From NCBI GenBank assembly GCA_027579435.1, contig JANBPK010001214.1:1-64000 (forward strand): 64,000 bases of DNA. The letters run 5' to 3'. The notes beneath the pieces were generated by a model. It had not been told where the DNA came from. It was given only the letters and a program-made list of their open reading frames with translations, and did not search any database. Of the stretch, positions 23,946 through 34,647 are shown in pieces (the first letter of the stretch is position 1; every line of letters starts with the position of its first letter). The DNA comes from Candolleomyces eurysporus (lineage: Eukaryota; Basidiomycota; Agaricomycetes; Agaricales; Psathyrellaceae). Both the position numbers and the translations under genes were made by a program.

Positions 23946-24560
23946 ATGGTGAGCAGCCCGCCTCTTCGATGCACAATCGCGCTAATGTGTGGCGTGTAGC
24001 CACCCTCTAATTGGTGGACCGACGTTCTACCTCGATTGGGGAACACAATATGGAGCTTTTTCAGCTACTCTGACAACCGGACCTATAACACTGTGAACGA
24101 TCATTCAGTCACTCATTCAAATGGGTATTATCAAAATGGGAGCCAAGGACCTATCTTCAACGGACCGATCGAAGGAAATGTTACTACTCCTCAAGGTTTG
24201 AAGACCAAAGGTGTGTTGGGCTCGAATAGACTTGTAGAAGGATCAGTATAGTGACTGCTCCTATAGCTCATCGACCTCTTTATAATCACTCTTCCCCAGG
24301 TGGCATGCATGGCTTCGACGAGCGACATTCTGCCCCACCGACAAGCCCGGATCCATATTCTCGAGCACAACGCGCCAAGTAGTTTCACAGAAACTACGAA
24401 GATTTTGGATCTAAAAGCCGTGAAGAAGGAACAGAACGAGATTGAGCAGTTCTTGCGCGAAAGGCTTTCCCTTGTTGCCAGGTGTTTCAATCTAGCTGCT
24501 CAACATTGCCCCAGGAAAGAGGGGAACAAGATCTGTTTGTTGTATCGCTTTATGATCGCG
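23946..24560 (+). pseudogene. Truncated STAND gene copy lacking the NACHT domain
   Basis: It has the same architecture as the 18917 gene: an ATG-only exon (23946-23948), a 51-bp intron, then a second exon starting with Pro and encoding the conserved RTYNT-VNDHS and IFNGPIEGNV motifs. A second intron with acceptor CCCCAG just before 24300 leads into GxxGFDERH, matching GALHDSDERH of the intact gene. The frame stops at TAG about 24394. Downstream DNA (24395-24490) still encodes the block after the NACHT (ILDL...EIEQFLRERLSLVA), so the P-loop and Walker B part has been deleted. A 98-residue truncated product with only the N-terminal domain could still be made. Confidence 0.72.
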
Positions 24561-25052
24561 TTGGTTCTTCTATGCTGTCATGTCTACGTCTGTTCCTGAA
24601 GTAGCCTCCGCTCATGAGAGAATCACTGTCTGACAACAAGCTTCGTATTCTGGTTTTGTTGGCGGCCTTCAACGGGTACTTGGGCACGGCCTATTCCCTA
24701 GTACTCTCTAGCGCGATCATTAGACTCAAGCTTTGAGAAGCTTCGCGCACTACTTTGTAGTGGACAAAAGGAGGAGCAACGGTACAACCCCAAGCGGACA
24801 CGTCCGCCCCCAAGTTGAACCAGACATCACCCACTTTCCATGGTTTGAATGAGGACTTGAACAGCGTCGGTCGATATTACATCGACCCTTCCTGTAAATT
24901 TGCGTACAATCCGTGATCACGTATCTTGTCCCGAGCGTTGTTGGAGGCAATGATCGGGATTTGAGCTCCGCCCAACGACGATCAGAGCGCAGAAAGTGGC
25001 TCGGTCAATGATGTAAGTAGCAACCATTACGCTTGGCTTGTTGTCTGCCACC

Positions 25053-25472
25053 ATGTCATCCCACCCCAACTCCTCCTCACTCGAAGATGAGAAGGCTCCG
25101 CTGCTCGAAGAAGATATCTCGAAGGATTCTTCGGCCAGCAACTCAGAATCAGAAGGCCAGACGCGTCTTGGAATTCCGGGATTGAGGAAACGCAGAGAGA
25201 AGCCGACAGAAAAGGGTCGGCCACGTAGGACGCTCAGCTCTGAGCTCCAGCGGAGAGCAGATGAAGATGCGGCCATCCAAGCGTTCAAGTCTGACCCACG
25301 TTTTAACCGGCCACCGCCCTCGGTTCTCAGTCGGCTGCTCCTGCTGGCTTTCCTTGCATTCCTGATATGGTTGGCAGTCAGCATGCGTATGATGTTGTTG
25401 GACGATAAGAGGCATGGGAAGTCGAGGGCTGCGTCGGGTCTCAGGTGCGTTGACGTCGTCATTCATTTGTAA
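25053..25472 (+). CDS. Small single-pass membrane protein, hypothetical
   Basis: An ATG with good context (CCACCATGT) opens 139 codons to TAA. The N-terminal 80 residues are Ser/Glu/Asp- then Arg/Lys-rich. A hydrophobic span (RLLLLAFLAFLIWLAVSM) lies near residues 95-113, followed by a basic tail. A possible 40-bp intron (GTGCGT at 25447 to CTCAG at 25486) would replace the last residues with a longer tail. I do not recognise the family. It lies downstream of the truncated STAND copy, and its degenerate copy is at 22950. Confidence 0.55.
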   Translation: MSSHPNSSSLEDEKAPLLEEDISKDSSASNSESEGQTRLGIPGLRKRREKPTEKGRPRRTLSSELQRRADEDAAIQAFKSDPRFNRPPPSVLSRLLLLAFLAFLIWLAVSMRMMLLDDKRHGKSRAASGLRCVDVVIHL

Positions 25473-26779
25473 ATGTTCGCTCAGACGAACCGGTTCCGTT
25501 CCATTCGGTGTACAGGCACTTGCAGTCGGAGGTCATCCCAGAAACCTAAACCTCATTTATTGTACCTGATCCTCACTCCCAGCGACCTGCCTACAGGATC
25601 GTGTCCATCTGACCACCTCCCTGGAAGATGCTCTGTAGCTGGCGGGTGTCTGTGGCCTTGTTTTTTATAACGTCGACCCAACGTTACCTGCGCATTCCTC
25701 CCTTAGCTCTCTCTGGCCTCCATCCCGGACTCGCTTCTCCCTTCCCGCAACCCCCAATACAATCCTATTCCGAGTGGGTTGCGGCTCTTTCCTCACTCTG
25801 AGGCCAAGTCGGTCGTCCTCAGGGCCTGGGTCTTCCGTCGGCCGTTCCCGTTCTCTCTTTGTCGACGTACCGTCTACCTTCATGCGAATGTCAATCCCGT
25901 TATTTTTATTCGCAGATTGGCATTTTTGACCGACTCAATCATATTCGATAGCCTCTGTGCTCGATGCGTTGTGGCCATTCACTTTCTTCAATGCACGGAT
26001 CGCTTTCCATGTGGCTGCTCCCCCGTCGTTTACATGTAACCTCCCCTAGACGAGGCTATATAACTTCGATGATTGATCCCTTACCCTATTCTAAACCCTT
26101 CCCCATGTACATGGGAATTAGTAAGTCATTTGAGAAAGGTACAACCTCAGCCTAGGACATGCATCCACAGAACGAAATCTTTCACGACACTTGCTACCAC
26201 AATCTCCTTCCTTCGGATGTAGGTATCCGTCCAGCGGCCACAGCCGGAAGCGACACATCTCGAATCGACAGCCACGCTCGCCATGCCTCATTACCGCACA
26301 TATCAACATTCAAATGCAAGAGTCCTTACCAGCGAGCAAGCGCTATCGCTGTAACCTGTGGACAGTGGCCGTGCTGGAGATCCTATTCCAGCTGAAGGAG
26401 TACTGCCGACATCTAGCGCTTCGGTTAGTCCTATTCGACGATCTCGAGGTTGTTGAAATGAGACTGAATTGTGGACAGGGTAGGTCATTCCGGAAAGTGG
26501 TTTCACATCGACTGTCTTCACCCACCGTTGAGCTTCGGGAGAACGGCGACGAATGATCAGGTCTAACCCATGGTGCTGTTGACACACAAACACACCGTTA
26601 TTACTAGATACACGAGGTAAGCTGGTATGTCCGATTCACTCCCTTTGAAAGACATCGGGTCTCGCCTTCATGAACCTAGGCGCATCAAGATCACTAGAAA
26701 CGATGAGTAGCTCATCTACGAAGTCCGGTGATCGGGTATAAGCCAGGGAAATCCCTTACCATCACCTCTCAATCTTACG
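25473..26779. other. Region without a supported gene
   Basis: A TATATAA near 26060 precedes an ATG at about 26110 that runs straight into GTAAGT, but no convincing downstream exon was found. The frames at 26159-26560 look like chance. Confidence 0.4.
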
Positions 26780-27250
26780 ATGGTCGCTACATCCGAAGGA
26801 ACGGTTCATACACCGTTGACGGGGATGAATTCTCCACTTACTACGAGATCGTCGACTCTGTCATTGACAGCTGGGACCCTGCCTCCTCTTGTCATAGTTC
26901 ACGGAGAACGAGGATTCACCTATTACTACCTCGGCGTATCTCGCTCACTCAAACGATGAACAGCCCGTTGGGGTGGTCCTCTTGCCATTGAGCTTGAGAT
27001 ACAGTACCAACCGCCGGGACTGAAGGGCATCATCTTCACCAACTCACTTGCCGATATGACGTTTGTGAGCAAGAGTTTCGGGAACGAATCCAGGATTACC
27101 CCGCGGAGGCTAACATCGGACTGGGTGCGAAATGGAGTGACTCGAATGCGCACAGACCAGCGTACGCAGCGCTCCACAAGCAGTATGCGTCAGGGAGGTT
27201 CCTTGAAGATACTGGATACGGTGTTTAATTCAGCGAGGGTGGAGACCCAA
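26780..27250 (+). pseudogene. Relic of a proline-iminopeptidase-like alpha/beta hydrolase
   Basis: Pieces in three frames follow the family order. VDGDEFSTYYEIVDS appears first, then PPLVIVHGxxGFTYYYL (the oxyanion HGGPG region, with GGP changed to GER). After a deletion comes WGGPLAIELE.YQ (from the nucleophile elbow GxSWGG, serine lost), then LKGIIFTNSLADMTF and a degenerate helical region. The catalytic Ser motif is destroyed, a segment between the HGG loop and the nucleophile elbow is missing, and the frame changes several times. Not functional. Confidence 0.65.
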
Positions 27251-28077
27251 CAGTATCCAAGAACATGTAAGTTATGACGCTCTACCTTCGTCCTCTGCTC
27301 CAATTACTAACGATTATCATTTCTGAGGCTTCTCGGACACGCACCTCCACCTGATCCGCCGCTGATCGGCTCCATGTGTTCTCGGTCGTTACATGGCAAG
27401 AGTATGTGATTCAGAGCTACGCTTCTGAACCATCTTTCTGGGAAATCAAGCAAACTAAATGGGCTTAACTTGAGCGGTCGAGCCACGTACCGTTTTACTA
27501 GCGAAGGGAGAAGCATACGGATGTGGGGAGTGGTTGAGTGGTCTGGAGTCCCTTCTGATAAAGGAACATTGGAGGGACGGTTAGATCAATAGTTTGAAAG
27601 GATGAGATACATCTTCGACGTCTTTCACCTTCAGCATATGTCAAATATTCGTTTCCGCCTGTCTGCATCGTTTTTGTCGCTGATACACCTCCTCTACGCT
27701 CTTTACTGCTTTTGAATTTACAAGTTCTTGATCTCATCTCTTTATACCGCTCTCAAGGAAAGTGCTCGAACGGTCAAATGGAGGCAGCAACAGTTTATAT
27801 GTCAATGGTGAGTTCAAGCTTCTCAACAATCTGTGTATATGAAACCAACAGGAGAGGTAGGACAGCTCTTATTCGGTCCATCCCGAAAGTCAAATTACCA
27901 TGCTTCAATCTACTCCGAGGTCGAGGATGCCACATCTGCCATTATCTCTCCTCTGCCTTGCGTCATCGGTATGTGATTTGCCAGTATGTCTCTTTACATA
28001 TAAAGAGCCCAAGTCCCTGCCCATCTTCGCTTCATTTCCCTCATATTCACCCTGCCCTAGCCAGCTCCAATTTCAAG
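27251..28077. other. Intergenic region upstream of the APH-like kinase
   Basis: A long open frame runs in from about 27712 without a convincing ATG or motif. I treat it as 5' flank. Confidence 0.4.
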
Positions 28078-29422
28078 ATGTCAGCGGCCGAAGAGCATCA
28101 TCTTCCATTTCATCCTGGCATGCCCACCCCAACTCCGTCTTCCGAGTCACTCAGCTTGACATCGGCCCCCACAGTTGAAGCATACCTCGCCAATACTCCC
28201 TTTGCGTGCCAATCTGTTACGTACCTGACGGGAGGCACGATCAACTATTTGTATAGGATCCATCTACTCGAACCACTCGAAGGTAGCCAGACGTTGATCC
28301 TCAAGCATGCTCAGCCGGTGACCAAAGTCTGGGAGGATACTGCGTGGGACTTGAGGCGACAGGTGCGCAAAAAATTCAGTCGGGTGATAATGCCCATGTT
28401 CACTCTCGATTCCAGATGTTCGAAGTAGACGCAATGACCCGCGTTAGGTCGCGTCTTTACGGATCCCACTCCTCGGTCGTGACCATCCCAAAGGTTCATC
28501 ACCTTGACGTCCACAACCATGTCATCATCATGGAGGACTGTGGCCCCGACCTTTTTACACTGACGGAGTACCTTTCTTCCTGTGGCGATGCTGTGTCTCC
28601 CGAAACAGCGAGGGCCATCGGGGTGGCATTAGGGGAGTTCCTTGCATCCATGCACAACTGGAGTAGGAGCAACCCTGATGGCATTCTTGATCTTTTTGAC
28701 GAGAATCAGCAGGCGAAGGACGTAGGAGCCGAATTCTACTACGACCGTGTGGCGCCCACTTTGGACGGGTCGGACAAGAGCTCAAATGAACTGTCACCGT
28801 TGCTGTCGGGTTTGCAAACAGATCGATCTAACATTAAGCACATCTCGACACTTGCGCAAGAATATCGATCCAAACTCTTCTCTGACCGAGTGCCGGGTCG
28901 TGATGTGGTCAGTTCAGCTGCTTCTCGACCTATCATATCCATTTCATTTCACCTCCAAAACAACTGAACTGACAAATACTTACCGTCCTCTAGTTCGTCA
29001 TGGGAGACTTTTGGCATGAAAATATCCTAATTAAAGCCGATGGTCCGACCCTTCGTGTCTTTATCTTGGACTGGGAAGTCGCAAAGAGAGGATTACCGGG
29101 GTCAGACGTAGGCATATTCTGCGGAGGGATGAATTTCTTCGTCCATGGGGACAAGGTCGCTTCCAAGCCCGCCGCTGTGGTACTTCAGAACTTCATTGAT
29201 GGCTACGCTCGCTGCGTTTCAAATTCTGAAGACGACGTCAGCCTGGCGCAGGACACACTGTTTCATTGGGGAAGCTACAGTGTTTTATGGGCGCCTCGCT
29301 CTCCACCAGAGAATAGGGAAGCAGTTCAGGCGCTGGTGAGAGAAGGGGTAGAATTCATGACTCGTTCCCGAGATATAGACTTCCTGGCGCAATCACCTGT
29401 ACAGGGACTTTTATCGAAATAA
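28078..29422 (+). CDS. Aminoglycoside-phosphotransferase (APH)-family small-molecule kinase (401 aa)
   Basis: Three exons: 28078-28362, 28416-28907, 28994-29422, with 53- and 86-bp GT-AG introns. The N-lobe has a Gly-rich TGGTINYLYR loop and LILKHA with the ATP-binding Lys, closest in style to methylthioribose-kinase-like members. The hinge is IIMEDCG. The catalytic loop is MGDFWHENILI (Asp and Asn conserved; the usual His before Gly-Asp is Met) and the metal-binding motif is ILDWEVAKRG. Family members phosphorylate small hydroxylated substrates. The fungal substrate cannot be deduced, and no neighbour suggests a pathway. Confidence 0.8.
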
Positions 29423-29471
29423 TAATATTTTCCCCGTACATCCATAGCGTCTCAATAGAAAGACGACTCAA

Positions 29472-30726
29472 ATTCCTGGACACTCCTTGTGTCCGGGTTT
29501 TGCCGTATGTATATATGGTGATGATGTTCTTTGTGGTTTTTGTTTCTTGCTTTCGAATAGGCGCCCAGAACAGGATATGACTCAATGGACAAATGGACAG
29601 GAAAACGCTCCTTGTGACTCTGACTCTGACTCAANCAATTGGTTTTTTGTGACTCTGTACTCTGTATTTTACTTTTTGCGATGTGACTCTGTATGACTTT
29701 GTATATGTGCGTGGAAAAAGGAAAGGAGAGGGAAGGAAAAGGACAGGAAAGGAAAAAATAAAGAAACAGGAACAGGAAAACAGTGTGTGATAAGAAACAG
29801 GAAAAAAATAAATAAAGAGAACAGGAGAGGAAACGGTTCGGAAAAGCCAGAAAGGTTTGCTTACATCAGGGGATAGATTTTATAGAATTAGAGGATGCGG
29901 GCTCAGGACATCCGTCGTGAACGTCAGCCCTTCGGGGTGACTGGTCAGTTCCACGGTTTGGTCGCGCTGGTTGATAATGAAACGCAGTCGACTACATTAG
30001 GTATAGTATTGTTTGTACAGCTCCACAACTAAACAAGATCAACTACAGTGATTTCTGTAAAGTGGGTCTATCGTTTCGTCGGTTGCTGGAACTGACTAGG
30101 ACAATTATGGGAGTATTTGTGATTGGCTGGAGTGACTCTGCACCCCAGGCGGTTTGGGGATGGCCTGGAACATACCATCATCGCATCCTCAAGGCACGAG
30201 CGCCTAATTATCGACAATTTCTTCTCTTATAGCCATTTCTGGCGAGCTTGGTATGTCCTGTTATCTCATTCCAAGCACGAAGCGACCATGGTGATCATGT
30301 TCCAAGTAACTTATACAATGGCCAACTCTGGGCAGACCTGGACACTCCTATTGTGCGCCTTCACGTTCCGAGAAAGGGCACTGATTATACCTTTTCTAAT
30401 TTTCCTTAGTAAACCCGGACAAGGAGTGTCCAGGAATGCCTTCCAGGACAAGTCTCCTCATCATTCCGCATCACTCTTTTCACCTATTCCGCCCTTTTTT
30501 TCGAACCGACCATCGAAAAGTCACAGCAAGTCATCAAAGCAAGCCATATCCCGTTTCTTTCAGGGCGCCTAACGACAAACAGCAAAAAGGGGCAGTCACA
30601 GCGAGTCACCCAAAGTCATATCCCGTTCCAGGGCGCCTAACGACAAGGAGCAAAAAGGGGCNAAAAAAACGGTGAACAGTACCATATATATTTTTAGTTA
30701 AACCCGGACAAGGAGTGTCCAGGAAT
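29472..30726. mobile_element. Candidate non-autonomous TIR element, about 1.25 kb
   Basis: ATTCCTGGACACTCCTTG..TCCGGGTTT at 29472-29500 (with two extra bases) is the reverse complement of the 27-bp sequence at 30700-30726. A third identical copy in the right-hand orientation lies at 30411-30437. The core GGACACTCCTTGTCC is itself a short hairpin. The interior holds TGACTC repeats near 29620, a purine-rich tract at 29715-29840 and a 70-bp tandem duplication. No transposase is present, and no clear target-site duplication was found. Confidence 0.45.
30520..30661. repeat. Imperfect tandem duplication (about 70 bp x 2)
   Basis: 30520-30593 and 30595-30661 share GTCACAGC.AGTCA, CATATCCCGTT, CAGGGCGCCTAACGACAA and GCAAAAAGGGGC in the same order. 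Confidence 0.75.
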
Positions 30727-30973
30727 ATCTATATCGGATGGATTGATATTCGGGTTGGTATCGTCTTTCTCATTGATGCTGTCAAATTCTAACAATATTT
30801 GTATGAACGTCTCAAGATCACGGCGCAAATGAATGTGACCTGCGATAAGCCATGAGGTAGGGTACCCCATTTCAATTACATCTCCATTAGTGAGGCGTCC
30901 ATTCACCCGTTCACGAAGCTGTCATCCGTTATCCCAATGAGGTGGAACTTGTTTCATTCATTTCAGGAGACTA

Positions 30974-31200
30974 CAGTCGTTTGCATATCTTTTGTCAGTT
31001 GCATTTTTTCTGCAAGAGGAGTTGTGACTGCTGTTAAGGCTGGTCACACCACCAAATTGGTTGATTGCGGTTCAATATGTTGGATCTGACGTCGCTGCAC
31101 CCACTGGATCAAGGCAAGCGTGACATTACTAACGATTACATATGTCGCATCATTCTGCTCGAGAAAGAAACGCAACTGACAAAAGATATGCAAACGACTG
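30974..31200. repeat. Inverted repeat, 29-bp perfect arms
   Basis: 30974-31002 (starting CAGTCGTTTGCATATC) is the exact reverse complement of 31172-31200, with a 169-bp spacer. It lies 100 bp upstream of the DUF2235-WD40 gene. Confidence 0.8.
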
Positions 31201-31307
31201 TCAATACTCAATGTATCGTTGTTGATATATAGGGAAGAGACTGCGCACTTGACCATTGACAAGTTCTCTCCCTCTGGTGTCGGCTTGGCGCCTTGACCTC
31301 CTCGACT

Positions 31308-34300
31308 ATGGAAGAGCAAAAGGAGGAGCGTCTCGGTGAGTACGAGATCGGTGCCAGGCCTAGTGAAGACATATCATTAACGCGAAACGAACCAAAGGTC
31401 TTCATGAAGCTCCCATGCAAGAACCTCGTGCGTACCAAGTGATACTCTGTATCTGATCGACTCACTGACAGCTGAAAAGAGTCTCATTGTCGTTGTTGTC
31501 CTGAGCACTCGCCGCCAAAACCTGAGTTGAAGACCATGCCCTGTGGCCACAAGATGAATGGCCGTAATCTCATTGTATGCATTGATGGTACTGCAAACCA
31601 GTTCGGGGACAAGGTACGGGACACACACTGGAAAGCGACATGAGTTCTGCCTGACACTTCACTTCCTCATCTCTCTGCATAGAACACCAACGTCATTGAG
31701 CTATATAATCTCGTCATGAAAGAGTTCGAGGATAATCAGTTCACTTGGTACAATAGCGGCATTGGCACCTACGCTCGACCCCATTGGAGATCAGTCAAGT
31801 ACCTGAAGAAAACTGCTTCTCACAAAGTTGACTTGGCGATTGCATGGTAAGGGTTTATAACACCTCAAGTTTGCGCATCTCCTGATTTGCTATTTCTTTT
31901 ATTGCAGGCATTTTGACAAGACTATTTTAGGTGCCTATCGATGGCTGTCAGACAACTATCAGAAGGGTGATTGTATCTTTTTATTTGGTGAGCTGCTCGC
32001 ATCCCATGGACGCATTGTCTCTAAAGGGAAACAGGCTTCTCTCGTGGTGCATTTCAAGTCCGCACCCTGTCTGGGATGATTCATAAGGTCAGTATGACCG
32101 TCGCCTCCTCTACCCGCTGTTGACACCCTGGTCAGGTTGGACTCATCCATAAAGGGAATGAAATGCAGATACCGTTGTACGCCCATCCACATTACCACCC
32201 TGAATTTTGGAACGCTGACCTTTCCCTTGTATCCCTTGCATCCCAGTGCGTACGAGCTGTACGCAGACCCAAAAAGCGACGAAGAACTAGCCCCGCCGGT
32301 TGAGTCGGTGCCTAACCAGAAGCCGATAACAATGGCCAAGCGTTTCAAGCAGGCCTTCTCACACCACGACGTAAGAGTTCACTTTGTCGGAGCTTGGTAC
32401 GTCATTCTGTAATCATCTGTGACAGACCTGATTCATTGCAAGACTTAGGGATACAGTATCTTCAATCGGGATTGTGAGAGAGAAACGGGTCTTGCCTCAT
32501 ACGACTGAGGGCATGACTCATGTCTGCTATTTTCGTCACGCCCTGGCCCTTGATGAACGTAGAGTGAAATTCCTTCCGGAATATGCCTGGGGAGGGACAA
32601 CTTTACCCCCTCCTGACAAGAGGCTTCAAAAATCAAACGCTCATGTCGGAGGACACCAAGAATCGTCGAATCAAGCGACAGCGGCCACAAAATTTCCGCC
32701 TCAAGTCCTAGAAGTTTGGTTTGCAGGAACGCATTCCGACATGTAAGCAACCTTTTTCTTTATCCAGCTTCCTTGCAAGTTCTGATTCTAGCTTATAGAG
32801 GCGGCGGGAATGTCCAGAATGCGGGGATGGATCGGAGCCGACCGCCGTCGAGGTGGATGATAACAGAAGCAGAGGCACTTGGTCTGCGATTGAGGCCATT
32901 CGAGCGGGAGCTCACGTCAAGCGAACAAATCGAGTTCCGGGAATCGCTCAAGGGACCGTGGCACCTCTTTGAACTTCTTCCTTTCCGACGACTTACATTT
33001 GCTCGAAGCACGGGGGCAATGCCCGATACCTTTGTGTGAGTTTCATCGCTTATAGCCTTGTGGCATAATTGTGAGTCTTACATTATCGTTTTAGACCTCA
33101 CCTCTGGGCAGCAAGAAAAATTCACCCTTGTCAGAAAATCCATAGTTCACTCATCCTGTCGGAGTCGGAAACGCCCTACATCCCTAAAGCACGGCCTCCA
33201 CTTCAAGAAGCTGCAGGTGGCGACTCCGGAGTTAACTCGGACGGCGGCGGACTTTTTCGATCGCTTCGTCGACTGCGCCAAACCGGGACCCCACACCCTG
33301 AGCTTGAAAACGCGTTTTGGGAAAACCTTCGCACGGATGGACTTGCGAACTCTAATGGATGGCTGGAGATAGACCTCGTTGACTATACGAGACTGCTTCT
33401 GAAACGACTCGTGGGCGGAGCAGACGTCAAGGTTCCACTAACAGACCTTGTCTCAAAATGTAAGTTCCATTTGACACGATTTTACTGCGGCTAATATTGT
33501 CCAGATGATGGTGCACAGACCGTATACGACGAGACGATGGAAACGATTCGAACGTGTGAGAACACTGCAACCGGCTTAAAAGCCAAGTGTCAATTGCTTT
33601 TCACCATCCCGGATATCTTGGAAGGACACTGGCAAGATCGAGGTCGCGACTCGGTGATCGATCCACTGCATAGTTGCTCGGATGCTGGGCGTCAGGTAGT
33701 AAACGAGTTTCTGCGCCTCGCTAACGCAAGTGAGTGAGCTGGATTTTACACCGAAATGGCAGTCTGACCGTCTTGATTCATAACTTCCCTCCGGAATCTC
33801 TGCACGCTGTTTAGACTCGCGAGATGGTGCACAAGCCGTGTACGATGGAATTCTGGAGGCCATTCGACTGTGGGAGAAAAACCCGCCTGAACCGGAAGCT
33901 CAGGGTCGAGTTCTTCGTACTGCAATCGAAATTTTGGGAGGACACTTGGAAACCCTCAAGCTTCGAGCGTGGAGTGAAATTCGGAATGCTTTAGCCGATA
34001 TCTGGAGGAGAGGTACAGATGGCCAGCAAGATGTTGCAAAACGGTTCCTGGACGGCTTCACGGCTGGTAAGTGAATTAGATGGCCATACCAAGTGATGAG
34101 TCTAACCATGTTTATTGAAGATATAAATCACCTTTTGGAGCTTACAGGACACTCTAAGGCCGTCACCAGCATCTCAATCTCACCTGACAACAAGCGCATC
34201 GTCTCTAGCTCAGGGGACAACACCATTCAAATCTGGGACTTGGAGACGGGGAAGCAGGTGGGAGAACCGCTGAGTGGGCATACAAAGTCAGTGATGTGTG

Positions 34301-34647
34301 TTGCTATCTCTCCTGATGGCAAGCGCATCGTCTCTGGCTCTGACGACCACAGAATTCGGATCTGGGATGCGGCGACGGGGGCGCAAGTAGGAGAGCCGCT
34401 ACAAGGGCATGAGTTGATAGTGTGGTCTGTAGCAATCTCGCCTGACGGCAAGCACATCGTCTCTGGGTCTGACGACAGGACGATTCGGGTCTGGGATTTG
34501 GCGACGGGGAAGCAGGTGGGGGAGCCGCTACGAGGCCACACTAGTTATGTGTTTTCTGTCGCCATTTCGCCTGATGGCAAGCGCATTGTCTCTGGCTCCC
34601 TGGATAATACAGTTCGGATCTGGAATGCAGAAGGGATATTGGTCTGA
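31308..34647 (+). CDS. DUF2235 (Tle1-like) alpha/beta hydrolase fused to WD40 repeats (about 848 aa)
   Basis: Thirteen exons can be traced: 31308-31335 (uncertain), 31480-31613, 31683-31846, 31908-31987, 32035-32087, 32136-32173, 32247-32396, 32449-32742, 32799-33035, 33095-33459, 33505-33729, 33815-34066, 34121-34647. The DUF2235 region starts with LIVCIDGTANQFGD and contains the nucleophile elbow GFSRG (Ser about 138), GAWDTVSSIG (Asp about 217) and AGTHSDIGGG (His about 311), so a complete Ser-Asp-His triad is present. A linker holds two related DGAQxVYD units (near 33505 and 33823). Residues about 674-848 are four WD40 repeats with nearly identical KRIVSGS.D..IRIWD cores. Tle1 proteins are phospholipases; in fungi, highly similar WD40 repeats occur in nonself-recognition receptors. 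The 144-bp first intron and start are the weak part of the model. Confidence 0.82.

Noticed and set aside
26100..26160. Another ATG-followed-by-GTAAGT first exon, as in the STAND genes
   Set aside because: No downstream exon with the conserved N-terminal motif follows.
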